From positions 1 to 64,000 of the forward strand of contig NZ_CVRP01000010.1 in assembly GCF_001261735.1 (NCBI RefSeq): a stretch of DNA of 64,000 nt. Direction: 5' to 3'. Source of the stretch: Dysgonomonas sp. BGC7 (GTDB lineage: Bacteria; Bacteroidota; Bacteroidia; Bacteroidales; Dysgonomonadaceae). A program made the translations under genes and the position numbers. This document shows, in pieces, positions 36,626 through 46,300 of this stretch (positions within the stretch are counted from its first letter, which is position 1; each line of letters begins with the position of its first letter). The notes beneath the pieces were generated by a model that ran no database searches, was not told the origin of the DNA, and saw nothing but the letters and a program-made list of their open reading frames with translations.

Positions 36626-37060
36626 AATAGCGAAAATGTGCTTTTTCTCCGTAAATCAAGAGTACCGCATCACGAATTTCTTCACTGTATGAAAGAATCG
36701 GCATATTGATGAATGAGAAAGGCGAGGTTACATTCCAACCATTATTAAAATTGAGTGAACGTTTGTGATAATCTCGTTTAGTTTTGTAATAATCGTAATA
36801 ATTTTTCACAAAGGAAGGTGCATCTTCGGGCACCGGATCTGTCACACCACCGGCAAGAGCATATAATATGTCGTTCTTGTAATCGATGGTATGTTGAGCA
36901 TTGAGTCTTTGGCGAAGTTCATACCTTGCATCCCCATCCACAGATACCGAGGATTCCGATACGTTCCGAATCTACATCGTCGCGTGTAGAAAAGAAATCA
37001 ACCGTAGCACTGAAGCCTTCTGACTTTACTACGTAAGGTAAAACTTGAAAGATGGAATCA
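36615..37060 (-). pseudogene. Alpha/beta-hydrolase fragment
   Basis: On the minus strand, from about 37060: VDFFSTRDDVDSERIGILGI followed by CGWG, the nucleophile-elbow region of BAAT/DLH-like hydrolases, then a frame change and a missing middle. A second piece (36615-36941) is HTIDYKNDILYALAGG and SFINMPILSYSEEIRDAVLL, then IYGEKAHFRYFSE, ending at TGA. The rest of the C-terminus is absent. It meets the thiH remnant tail-to-tail with about 10 bases in common. Confidence 0.65.
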
Positions 37061-37062
37061 AT

Positions 37063-37665
37063 CCTTCCAAATAGTTGGTGGGAATGATAAAGAAGTAGTA
37101 GAAATCAACGAATTTATCAATGTTGTTTGCAGGGTGTCAATCCAAATTATTGTCTCGTAATATTCCTGTAACTGTAGAAACTGTGAAAGATTTGTTCATA
37201 GGTAAGATTAAGGATAGAAATACAACATTGGTAACTCTTTATCAAGAATATAATGAGGAATATGAAGCTATGTACAAAGTTCTCTCAATAACTTATACTA
37301 CGTATTAGAAGCACACAACAACATTAAAGCATCTCCAATCTTATCTAAAAGAAAATATAATCGAACTGATATTCAGATGAATGAAATAAATCTTTTATAG
37401 ATGGTTTTTCGAATTATATAAGAACCAATCTGAAAATTCAGAATAATACTTCTGTGAACTATATGAAAACCTAAGACAAATTTTTCTTAGAGCATTTAAT
37501 GACGGTGTTGTTGATAGGAATCCATTTTCAAGTGTAAAGCTTCATATTGAAGCTGTTGATATTGATTTTTTAACGATGAGAGAAATTAAGGTTATCTACA
37601 ATAAGGATTGTCATTGAGATAGATTAAATCAAGTGAAAGATATATTAATTTTTGCTGCTATATAA
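37063..37665 (+). pseudogene. Tyrosine recombinase fragment, middle part
   Basis: Broken frames give, in order, DKEVVEINEFINVV, LLSRNIPVTVETVKDLFIGK, IKDRNTTLVTLYQEYNEEYE, then (37420 on) YENLRQIFLRAFNDGVVDRN and PFSSVKLHIEAVDIDFLTM, RLNQVKDILIFAA. This is the core-binding SAM-like domain and the first part of the catalytic domain of Bacteroides-type integrases. The Arg-His-Arg-Tyr active site is gone. Confidence 0.75.
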
Positions 37666-37934
37666 ATCTCGCAGTAGTATAGTAAAGGGAATAAATATAA
37701 GTTAAATGATTAATAATCAGAAAGAAGGGTCTTTGTGTGTCTTTTAGTGGCAAGAAGGTAAAATACAGTTTTCTGTAGATTTATGCATCTGTCCTGCTTC
37801 TAATACATTACCCTTTTTCAGCGAAGCAAAACACAGCAATTAAATGGCTCGAACTATCTGTATTTAAGTATCTTTTATTGCATCTTTCATTCTTCAAATG
37901 ACTCACATAGATAGTAATTTTATAAACTTAAAAT
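37666..37934. other. Spacer between two integrase fragments
   Basis: No gene is supported. CTCACAT at 37909 and ATGTGAG at 37930 form a short inverted repeat right before the second integrase fragment. It may mark an old junction between two inserted elements. Confidence 0.35.
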
Positions 37935-38200
37935 GTGAGTGTTATGACAAACAATCTGAAAGTATCCTTTTATCTCAAAAGAGAAGGCAAAAGTAGAAAA
38001 TCCGTATCTAATCCCTATACTGTTTATCCAATAGTCGGCAAAATCATTATTGGGAATAGTATCGCCCAATTCAGTTCCAAGCTATCTGTTCCTGAACGGC
38101 TTTGGAATGTTAAATCAGGTTGTACAATCGGTAAAAGCCGTGTTGCGATAGAACTGAACCGAGAGATTAATCTCTTCATTGCTCTGCTGCTGAAAGTTGC
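37935..38200 (+). pseudogene. Tyrosine recombinase fragment, N-terminal part
   Basis: MSVMTNNLKVSFYLKREGK is followed by YPIVGKIIIGNSIAQFSSKL and WNVKSGCTIGKSRVAIELNR, the Arm-DNA-binding start of Bacteroides-type integrases. The likely start is ATG 37944. After EINLFI the sequence no longer fits and the frame ends at 38240. Because the middle part lies upstream of it, the two fragments are out of order and probably come from different copies. Confidence 0.75.
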
Positions 38201-38556
38201 ATGGATAGCCTTCGCAACTTGGTTACTCATCCTCAAATGAGGAAGAAGGATATATACGCATCTATTATAATCTAGAGGCTATTATCTTCTTAAGTTTTCG
38301 TATTCAATCCTCATATATAAAACCATTTCGGGAATAGGTGTTAAATGCTTTTTGTGAATATGGAAAGGGTAAAACTAAACCTGAAGTAATTATACTATTC
38401 AATACTAACATGGGAAAGATCTCACTAAATACTCTGAATTGATATGGAATTACAGATTATTCAAAACCTAGATAACAAAAAAGTGATCGATTTCTTTTGA
38501 CTACTTGTGGAAATAACTCCTCTTTCTTGTTTCTTAGAATACTGCTTCATTCTAAT
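38201..38556. other. Gene-free stretch behind integrase fragments
   Basis: I see no complete gene. Short open stretches (for example EYGKGKTKPEVIILFNTNMG at about 38357) suggest more decayed coding sequence, which I cannot assign. Confidence 0.35.
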
Positions 38557-38961
38557 TTAGAAAATTATACCATCTTCTTTCAATAGCTTAAAAACTTTTA
38601 ATACACCGGGAACCTGAATAGGTTCTTGCTTATACATTTCTAAGTCAAAATATTTCACTGCAGCAATTTCATGGCTTGGCTGTATCTTTTCCGTTAAATT
38701 GTATCGAAAAGTATCCTGTTCCATTATCAATTCAGGACTTTCTCCGTATGCTGGAGCTGAAATATGTTTGTATTCTTCGATTTTATCGGGTTGTAAGTCA
38801 ATGTTTAATTCTTCCTGAATTTCTCTGATAAGCGCATCTTTGGAAGTTTCTCCTTTATCTACTTTTCCACCTGGTAAGTACCATGCATTCTTATTATTAC
38901 TGTATGCTAAAAGCAATTGATTGTTTTTTGTTACTACCAATCCTGCTGTTAATAATTTCAT
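38557..38961 (-). CDS. Nudix hydrolase
   Basis: It has 134 residues. The Nudix box is complete at residues 31-53 (GGKVDKGETSKDALIREIQE, then EL): Gly31 and Glu37, with REIQEEL as the metal-binding helix. It cleaves a nucleoside diphosphate linked to some moiety; the substrate cannot be told. Length and edges look intact. It is the last gene of a minus-strand run (HD protein, ABM protein) with gaps of 65 and 8 bases, possibly one operon for nucleotide clean-up. Confidence 0.88.
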   Translation of the reverse strand: MKLLTAGLVVTKNNQLLLAYSNNKNAWYLPGGKVDKGETSKDALIREIQEELNIDLQPDKIEEYKHISAPAYGESPELIMEQDTFRYNLTEKIQPSHEIAAVKYFDLEMYKQEPIQVPGVLKVFKLLKEDGIIF

Positions 38962-39026
38962 TATTATACTTTAATTTATTGTAACCCAATGGGGCAAAAC
39001 ATCTTTGTTTTGACTTAATAGCATTC

Positions 39027-39626
39027 TTATTGTACTTCTCTATAAAATTCAGTAATATATTCTTCCATAAATGAATGCCGTTTTGCTGCTATCAGTTTAG
39101 CAGATTCAGTATTCATCAGATCCTTTAGTTTAAACAGTTTATCATAAAAGTGTTGAATACTTGACTTCTCTTTCTCCTTTTCATCCGGGCTATACAGAAT
39201 ACGATTCTTACTGCCACCATAAGCAAAGCATCTGGCTATACCTATTGCTCCAATAGCATCCAATCTATCCGCATCCTGAACAATTTCGGCTTCTATCGAT
39301 GATGGTTTATTTCCTTTACTGAAAGAAACCTGAGAAACAATTTTGACGACTCTGTCTATAGTAGATCGATCAACAAGTAAGGATTTAAGAAAAGCATTGA
39401 TTAACTCTTCAGATTTATCCAAACCATTATGAAGCTTATGATCCCCTAAATCATGTAACCAAGCTGCTAGTTCAACCAGAAAGCTATCAGCCTGTTCTGT
39501 TTGTAAAATTTTTCGGGAATTGATTACCACTCGTTCTATATGGTAATAGTCATGTCCCGTTCCTTCTTTTAGAAAAGTTTCTTTTATATATTCTTGAGCT
39601 TTTATAAGGATATTTTCTTTATTCAT
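39027..39626 (-). CDS. HD-domain phosphohydrolase
   Basis: It has 199 residues. GHDYYHIERV gives the first His, LAAWLHDLGDHKL the HD pair, and IVQDADRLDAIGAIG the last Asp of the metal site. This is the layout of small HD phosphohydrolases of the YedJ/YpgQ type, which act on nucleotides. It starts 8 bases before the end of an ABM-domain gene on the same strand, so it is probably co-transcribed. Confidence 0.85.
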   Translation of the reverse strand: MNKENILIKAQEYIKETFLKEGTGHDYYHIERVVINSRKILQTEQADSFLVELAAWLHDLGDHKLHNGLDKSEELINAFLKSLLVDRSTIDRVVKIVSQVSFSKGNKPSSIEAEIVQDADRLDAIGAIGIARCFAYGGSKNRILYSPDEKEKEKSSIQHFYDKLFKLKDLMNTESAKLIAAKRHSFMEEYITEFYREVQ

Positions 39627-39634
39627 TCTATTGC

Positions 39635-39922
39635 CTATTGAAAAATCTCCATTATGGTAAATTCACACTCTTTAGATTGATATTTATTAATCAAAGGAAC
39701 AAGTCTCCTGAAATGCTCTGTTTGGCAATGTCTATCCAATGCGTCGTGATCCGGCCACTCTTCAATGAAGATAAAGTGAGTTTTATCGTCCTGATCTATA
39801 TAAAGGTTGTATTCGATACATTCTTTTTCCAATTTGGTCCTAGTAACCAATTCAGTATAAAAAGGTTTTACTATTTCCAGATACTCTTCTTTAATAAAAT
39901 CTTCGGCTATAACTTTTATCAT
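39635..39922 (-). CDS. ABM-domain monooxygenase-like protein
   Basis: It has 95 residues. FIKEEYLEIVKPFYTELVTR, then YNLYIDQDDKTHFIFIEEWP and HDALDRHCQTEHFRRLVPLI are the pattern of the antibiotic-biosynthesis-monooxygenase fold (quinol monooxygenase YgiN type): beta-strand, helix with Glu/Thr, FIEEW strand, then an H..T.HF helix. It usually acts as a dimer on quinones or as a sensor-like partner. Gene length is typical. First gene of the small operon with the HD and Nudix proteins. Confidence 0.75.
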   Translation of the reverse strand: MIKVIAEDFIKEEYLEIVKPFYTELVTRTKLEKECIEYNLYIDQDDKTHFIFIEEWPDHDALDRHCQTEHFRRLVPLINKYQSKECEFTIMEIFQ

Positions 39923-40049
39923 TCTTATTTATCTCCCAGTAATTAATATTTAAAGTGATTTCTTTTTGTACAACAAAGATAAATAGGAATTACCAGATTC
40001 AAATATTCTTTAAGAATCATATAAGATCATTTATTCTAAAAATTAAGGA

Positions 40050-40391
40050 TCAATGAACGCCCATTTTTGAAAATACATTCACAACAACGACTCCTGCAAC
40101 AATAAGCCCAATACCTATGATAGCCGACACATCAGGTGTTTGCTTAAAGAAGACAGCTCCGATCACGGTTATTAATACAATTCCCAGACCGCCCCATATT
40201 CCATAGGCAATACCTACAGGCATAGTCTTTAATGACAGGCTCAAAAAATAAAAGGTAATGAGATAAGCAATTATTGATACGACCGAAGGTGTAAGTTTTG
40301 TAAACTGTTCCGACATCTTTAACATCGAGGTGCCCAGTGTCTCGAAAATAATAGCAACCAATAAGAATATAAAGCCTTTCATTTTAATCAT
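40050..40391 (-). CDS. SMR-family small multidrug transporter
   Basis: It has 113 residues and four membrane spans. The key Glu of the family is in the first span (IIFETLGTSMLK), with the GIAYGIWGGLGIV third-span region and a last span IIGIGLIVAGVVVVNVF. SMR proteins are proton-coupled exporters of quaternary ammonium compounds or guanidinium. The start may be the second Met (40382). It lies 60 bases downstream of a Crp/Fnr regulator on the same strand, which may control it. Confidence 0.88.
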   Translation of the reverse strand: MIKMKGFIFLLVAIIFETLGTSMLKMSEQFTKLTPSVVSIIAYLITFYFLSLSLKTMPVGIAYGIWGGLGIVLITVIGAVFFKQTPDVSAIIGIGLIVAGVVVVNVFSKMGVH

Positions 40392-40451
40392 ATTTATAAA
40401 TGAAGAGCAAAGGTAAAGAATCGGAATTTTATAGAATTTACCTTATGGTAA

Positions 40452-41015
40452 TTAATCAATTGTGCGGCGTATTCTGCTTAACGATTGAGGGGTAATATCC
40501 AGATAAGAGGCTATTTCGCCTAATGATACCCGTTGAAGAAGTTCAGGATATTGTTTCATAAGACGTTTGTATTGTTCTTTCTTATCAAGACCATAATAGT
40601 CTGCCCAGAATATCTCGGTTTCGAATATGACATTCTCTGCCATCTCTCTTGTAAAATTGGCAAAAGCAAGAGATTCTCCGCATAAAGATCCTAGTTGCGA
40701 TCTTAAGACTCTCCACAATATACAGTCGGTAACAGTATCTATTGTTATTTTAGATATACCGGGTTTTGTTAATCCGGAGGATGAGATAGGCGTCCCTCCT
40801 TCGGGAACAATCCACAAAGTGATTTCCCGTCCATCTCTGGAAATAAAGCTGCGAATAAGTCCACTCTCAACGAAATAGATATAATAGTCCATCGTATCAG
40901 CCCTCTGTATTATTTCTTTCTTCGAATATGTTACCTGTTCCATATGAGAAATAAGTAGCTCACTATTCTTTTTAGAAAGATTGTATTTTGATTCAAGTAC
41001 CTCTTTAATTTGCAT
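40452..41015 (-). CDS. Crp/Fnr-family regulator
   Basis: It has 187 residues. Residues 20-115 form a cyclic-nucleotide-binding-like beta barrel (YYIYFVESGLIRSFISRDGR, then LWIVPEGGTPISS); residues 145-187 contain the HTH (RVSLGEIASYLDITPQSLSR). It lacks the typical cAMP phosphate-binding RAE signature, and the GESLAFANF helix follows, so ligand is unknown. It binds DNA as a dimer. Directly upstream of the SMR exporter. Confidence 0.85.
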   Translation of the reverse strand: MQIKEVLESKYNLSKKNSELLISHMEQVTYSKKEIIQRADTMDYYIYFVESGLIRSFISRDGREITLWIVPEGGTPISSSGLTKPGISKITIDTVTDCILWRVLRSQLGSLCGESLAFANFTREMAENVIFETEIFWADYYGLDKKEQYKRLMKQYPELLQRVSLGEIASYLDITPQSLSRIRRTID

Positions 41016-41081
41016 TTACTTTATTTAATACTGAAGTTTAAAATCAGAACAGCTAATCAAGCTCCTAGTTTTAGAATACTC

Positions 41082-41924
41082 TTATGATAATACTCTTTTT
41101 GCGGAAATATATTCCATCGGAGTTTTGCCTGTAAAATCCTTAAATTCTTTAAGAAAATGGTTATAATCATAGTAGCCATTAGTTATTGCTACATTCAATA
41201 AATCATTTGGCTCAGTATGTAAATTGATATATGCAGAAATAAAGCGTTGTAATTGGATGTACTCTTTAGGTGTAAGTCCCATATGCATAAAGAAGTTCCG
41301 CTCCAGCCATTTGTAATTTACTCCAATCTTTTTAGTTACATTGGACACGGAGATTTGTCCCTTAGTTCGATTGATTAGTTCAACCGCAGAATTTAATAAC
41401 CCTACTTTGTCACTCCTTGGCATCAGGGGCTTTATGTACGATTCGATTATATCAATCTTACTATCAATGGAATTTGTAGCATATACCTGACTTAGAAAGT
41501 CTATATCAAAATTAATCTCTGCCAGTGTTGCAATATTCCTGTATTTGAAAAAGGATGGCTTTAAGCTGAACAGTTTGTGAAAATATTCAGGTTTAAATCT
41601 TATAATCAGGATATAGTCCAGCTCTTCGAAATATCTTAAATAAGACTTCTTCATAACACCGGCATCAACCCAACCCGATTCCACAATATTTTCTTTACCA
41701 TCAATAGTAATGCAAACTTTGTTACTTCTATGAGGGAATAATATAATAGCAGGAAAACCATCATTAAATATCCAATGGTCTGTTTTATTATCAATATCAT
41801 AAAACAAATAGAACCCTTCAATATAGTCAATACATACCTCAGATGGGGATTTCCTCATCCAGTATCTACCATTAGAAGATAGTCTTTCCTGTTGAATAAT
41901 TTCTTTTAGAAAGTTGATTGGCAT
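41082..41924 (-). CDS. AraC-family regulator
   Basis: I place the start at the third Met (MPINFLKEIIQ, 41924) because the N-terminal extension is hydrophobic and not conserved in such proteins; a longer frame to 41954 exists. The N-terminal 160 residues are a DUF6597-like sensing domain; the C-terminal 100 residues hold the AraC HTH pair (ISVSNVTKKIGVNYKWLERN and LLNVAITNGYYDYNHFLKEF, ending TGKTPMEY). It is divergent from map, with 107 bases between, and probably acts on its own or neighbouring promoters. Confidence 0.85.
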   Translation of the reverse strand: MPINFLKEIIQQERLSSNGRYWMRKSPSEVCIDYIEGFYLFYDIDNKTDHWIFNDGFPAIILFPHRSNKVCITIDGKENIVESGWVDAGVMKKSYLRYFEELDYILIIRFKPEYFHKLFSLKPSFFKYRNIATLAEINFDIDFLSQVYATNSIDSKIDIIESYIKPLMPRSDKVGLLNSAVELINRTKGQISVSNVTKKIGVNYKWLERNFFMHMGLTPKEYIQLQRFISAYINLHTEPNDLLNVAITNGYYDYNHFLKEFKDFTGKTPMEYISAKRVLS

Positions 41925-42031
41925 AATGGATACAAAGATATGCATAATGTTCAACTACAACTAGTTTGCGATATGTCTAATTTATACTATGACAGACTTT
42001 TTCTTCATGATAACTTTGCCTCAAAAATGCT

Positions 42032-42787
42032 ATGACAGTAGAAACAGATCAAGATTTAAAGGGCATTCAGGAGATTAGCGATATTGTTGCAATCACATTG
42101 AAAGAAATGAGAGAATATGCCAAAATAGGTATGACGACAAAAGAATTGGATGAATACGGAGCAGAAATACTTAAAAATTACGGAGCAAAGTCGGCTCCTT
42201 TTGTAACATACAAGTTTCCGGGATGGACCTGCATAAGCGTTAATAATGAAATGGCACATGGTATACCATCTTCAAAAGTCCTTAAAGAGGGTGATTTGGT
42301 TAATATAGATGTGTCTGCTGAACTAAATGGATTTTACGGAGATAACGGAGGTTCATTTGTCCTAGGAGAAGATATAAATGAGAATCAAAGGTTAGTAGAT
42401 GCTTCTGTTGAGGCGTTATATAAAGCCATAGCAGCAATCAAAGGTGGTATTAAAATATCAGAGGTCGGGCGAATTATTGAAAGAACAGCTAAGGATAAAG
42501 GATATAAGGTTATTAAGAATTTAGGAGGACATGGTGTTGGAAGAGGCTTACATGAGGAACCCGATTGTATTTTAAATTATTACGACAGATATGAACACCG
42601 CAGATTCAAGAAGAATAGTATTGTTGCTATCGAAACATTTATTACAACCGATTCCACATCGGTTAATACACTGAAGGATGGTTGGACTCTTGTGGGTAAC
42701 AAAGGAGGTTTCTGTGTTCAGCACGAGCATACTGTTTTAGTAACTTCCGATAAACCTATTATTTTGACAGCAAAAAATGGCATTTGA
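42032..42787 (+). CDS. map: Type I methionine aminopeptidase
   Basis: It has 251 residues and all metal ligands: D93 in VNIDVSAEL, D104 in GFYGDNGG, H167 in GGHGVGRGL, E201 in VAIETF and E232 in QHEHTV. It removes the start Met from new proteins in the cytoplasm. Another map copy usually sits in the ribosomal-protein operon, so this is probably a second, accessory copy. A TAACTTTG hexamer-like element (42011-42018) ends 13 bases before the start and fits the Bacteroidetes -7 box, which would give a very short leader. Confidence 0.93.
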   Translation: MTVETDQDLKGIQEISDIVAITLKEMREYAKIGMTTKELDEYGAEILKNYGAKSAPFVTYKFPGWTCISVNNEMAHGIPSSKVLKEGDLVNIDVSAELNGFYGDNGGSFVLGEDINENQRLVDASVEALYKAIAAIKGGIKISEVGRIIERTAKDKGYKVIKNLGGHGVGRGLHEEPDCILNYYDRYEHRRFKKNSIVAIETFITTDSTSVNTLKDGWTLVGNKGGFCVQHEHTVLVTSDKPIILTAKNGI

Positions 42788-43056
42788 TTATCTCTGAAAA
42801 TTAAGAGAGTGCTATTCTCTTTCGGGAAAATATACAAAAGACTTTTCAACAGCCGCCCAATACACAGGATTTATACTAATTGCAATCTGCATACTTCTTA
42901 TTGTAGATGTTCTCTGCAACTGGATAATGGAAGGAGATGGACTGGTTTTTTAATACGGCATGGGTAAGCAATACTAATAATTCAAAATATTTATTTACAA
43001 AAGAATAGAGTAGGGAAGTTTCCTCTTTTTTTCTCAGAAAGGCTGATGTAAGGTAT
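42788..43056. other. Stretch between map and the attenuator-type leader
   Basis: No gene with a start is supported. From 42799 to 42958 one frame reads YSLSGKYTKDFSTAAQYTGF followed by ILIAICILLIVDVLCNWIM, a membrane segment with no Met before it; it may be the end of a lost small membrane protein. Confidence 0.35.
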
Positions 43057-43106
43057 AAATACCGCATTTGTGGTATTTGAGCCATATTTCATTAGCCTTA
43101 CTTTTG
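43057..43106 (+). promoter_or_regulatory. Promoter with inverted-repeat operator before the Cys leader ORF
   Basis: TTTG (43076-43079) and TACTTTTG (43099-43106) are 19 bases apart and fit the Bacteroidetes -33 and -7 boxes (TTTG, TAnnTTTG). AAATACC (43057-43063) and GGTATTT (43072-43078) form an inverted repeat overlapping the -33 box, so a repressor or activator could bind there. The leader ORF begins about 34 bases after the expected transcription start. Confidence 0.65.
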
Positions 43107-43146
43107 TAATGTTATTTTAAATAAATTTGATTAACTAAGAAAACTT

Positions 43147-43263
43147 ATGAAAATTGCTTATTCAGCGTACAAACATCTAGTTGTTTTTTTCTCTAACAAA
43201 AAAAATGATAATCATGCGAATACTTCTGTGATTTCCATGCACATGCGAATGTGTTGTTGCTGA
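43147..43263 (+). CDS. Leader ORF ending Cys-Cys-Cys-stop
   Basis: It is a 38-codon ORF (MKIAYSAYKHLVVFFSN, then KKNDNHANTSVISMHMRM, then CCC) that starts shortly behind a promoter and is followed 22 bases later by a terminator-like hairpin and then the susC start. The last three sense codons are TGT TGT TGC, before TGA. Cys-rich short leader peptides are known to sense cysteine supply in actinobacteria (CCC or CxxC type), and His/Met/Cys-rich ends could also bind metal. I infer that ribosome speed over the Cys codons controls the following susCD unit. No search was possible, so conservation in relatives is open. Confidence 0.6.
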   Translation: MKIAYSAYKHLVVFFSNKKNDNHANTSVISMHMRMCCC

Positions 43264-43285
43264 ACCCTATCTCTACCTATTATTT

Positions 43286-43316
43286 AATTATAGATGTCTC
43301 TATAATTTTCTTTTCT
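43286..43316 (+). terminator. Attenuator hairpin before susC
   Basis: AATTATAGA (43286-43294), loop TGTC, and TCTATAATT (43299-43307) form a perfect 9-bp stem followed by TTCTTTTC. It looks like a weak rho-independent terminator 37 bases before the susC ATG and 22 bases after the leader ORF stop. Confidence 0.6.
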
Positions 43317-43343
43317 AAAAAAATATTAATAAAAAACAAAGTC

Positions 43344-46300
43344 ATGAATAGATTTTATATTCTGCTATGCAGTTTCTTCTGCATTGCGACACTATATGCT
43401 CAAGACTATACTGTGTCCGGAACAGTTACGTCGGCCGGAGATGTTCTTCCTGGAGTAACCGTTTCTGTTAAAAATAAAGCTACATATGGTACAATGACCG
43501 ATATAAATGGACACTATCAGTTGAAAGTAGATGGTAGTGAAACTTTAGTCTTTTCCTATTTAGGGTATGAGACTGTTGATTCTCCTATAAATGGTCGAAA
43601 AACTATTGATGTAGAATTGAAAGAATCTGCTCTAGAATTGAATGAGCTGGTAATAACAGTTCCTTATGGAACGGCAAAGAAATCGACATTTACCGGATCT
43701 GCGGGTTATGTCAGTGGCAATATTATTAAAAAGTCTCAAGTGAGTAGTGTCTCTAAAGCCTTACAGGGAACTGTTGCCGGATTGCAATCTTTTTCTTCCA
43801 GTGGGCAACCCGGCTCTGATGCAACCATACGTATAAGAGGTATCGGTTCAGTCAATGCATCCAGTAGTCCTCTGTATGTAGTGGATGGTGTGCCGTATGA
43901 TGGAGCACTTTCATCTATAGCTTCATCCGATATTGAATCTATAACAGTGCTTAAAGACGCTGCTTCTGCTACTCTGTATGGTTCGCGCGCAGCAAATGGC
44001 GTTATAATGATTGTAACTAAACAAGGACAAAAAAGTGAAGCTCCTACTGTAGAATTCACTGCGAAATATGGGTTTTCGGATCGGGCTCGGCGCGACTACG
44101 ATCAATTAAATACAAATCAGTATTTTGAACTTTTTTGGGAAGCTTTACGCAATAACCGTCTCGATAATGGTTTTACATCCGAAGATGCTGCAACATATGC
44201 TTCTTCTAACATTGTAGGGATGATAGGTATCAATCCTTATGGAACAGCTAACCCTCAACCGGTAGGAACTGATGGAAAATTAAAATCGGGACTTAACCCT
44301 CTATGGAATGACGACTGGACAGATGCTCTTTCTCAAAATGCGCATTATACAGATGTCAATGTACAAGTGAGTGGTGGAGGTAGCAACTCTAAATATTATG
44401 TATCGGCAGGATATTTAAATGATCAGGGCGTTGTTATCGAATCTGGTTTTAAGCGATATACTCTTAGAACTAATTTAACTACAGATATAAAGAAATGGTT
44501 GCAGGTTGGTTTTAACTTATCAGGTACTCATTCTGAGCAAGATTATCCTAAACAAGATGATTCGGCTATTTCGAATGTTATTCTTTTTGGTAGAGCTCTA
44601 CCGTCATTCTATCCGGTATATCAAAGAGATAGAGCCACAGGTGCTTATTTGGAAGACCCGGTATTAGGAGGACGCATGATAGATTATGGTGCGTATAGGG
44701 CTACATCTTATGCCAAGTATAACTTGCTGGGATCTATGCCCCACGACTTAAATCAAATAAAAAGAGATGCAGCTTCATTTAGAGGTTATATTCAGGTAGA
44801 GCCCCTGAAAAATCTAACATTAAAATCGTCTATTAATGTTGATTATAATAGCCGATTCGATCATAATTATGCTAATCCGACTTATGGCCCTAGTGCTACT
44901 TCGGGAGGAAGTGTGAGCAAATCAAACACCCGTACCACTGGAGTTACTGCCAATAATGTATTGAATTATACTACTACATTGAATAAAGAGCATAATATCC
45001 GCTTGATGGCAGGACAAGAATATTATGAATTTAATACTTCTTACTTTGGAGGGTCACGCGAAAAAGTTGTTATGGATGGCTTTTATGAGCCGGATGCTGC
45101 TTCACAATTAAATAGTTTCAACGGTAATAGTGATCAGTATAAATTATTAAGTTTTTTTGGAAGTGCTGAATATTCTTTCAATAGTAAATATTTCTTATCA
45201 ACATCAGTTCGTACCGATGGTTCATCACGTTTCCATCCCGACAAACGCTGGAGTGCTTTTTGGTCGGTAGGAGGTTCGTGGAGACTGGCTGATGAATCGT
45301 TTCTGGCTGATGCCAAAGCTGATTGGTTGTCAAACCTTACGCTAAGAACCAGTTATGGTGCTTCGGGGAATGATAATATCGGATATTATGCATATCAGGC
45401 TTTATACGCTATTCAGAACAATCTGGGAGAATCCGGCCTTATAGCTTCTCGCTTAGCAACACCGAATTTGAGTTGGGAAACAAATTTGAATCTAAATATC
45501 GGTCTTGACTTTGGGTTCTTTAATAATCGCTTAAGTGGTTCTGTCGAATTCTTCGAGCGTCGCTCAAAAGATCTTTTATTCAGTAAGAACCTGGTGCCAT
45601 CTTCGGGTTTCTCTTCCACGAGCGAAAATATTGGCGCTGTTAAAAACTATGGATGGGAGTTTTCGCTAGAAGGCTATCCCGTATCAACTAAAGACTGGAA
45701 ATGGAGATTGGCATTGAATGCAACGACTTATAAAAACAAAATAGTATCACTACCTTCTGCTGAAATGTGGAGCGGTACAAAAAAATGGGTAGAAGGTGGC
45801 TCTCTCTACGACTTTTATTTGATAGAGTGGGCAGGTATAAATTCTGAAACAGGAGCGCCTCAGTGGTATCGTTATGATGCTGCAGGAGAAAAAGTTATAA
45901 CAGAAGACTATTCGTCGGTAGCCGATAAAGATAAAGTGAAAAGCGGATCTTCATTGCCTGATATATCAGGAGGATTTCAGTCAGATCTTTCTTTCAAGGG
46001 GTTTGAGTTGTCTGCACTATTTGCTTATACTATTGGAGGGAAAATATACAATAGCGATAAATTGTCTCTGCAACATCAAGGTTCTGCGGGAAGAACTTGG
46101 AGTGTAGATATGCTAAACCGATGGACTCCTGAAAATAGAAATACAGATGTTCCTCGTTTGACAACAGAACCTAAAAGTGCGTGGACTAATCAATCTACCC
46201 GCTTTCTGGTCGACCGTTCTTATTTACGCCTAAAAACAGTTACTCTATCCTATACACTACCAAAATCAGTATTAAAGCCTATCGGATTAAAAAACATCAA

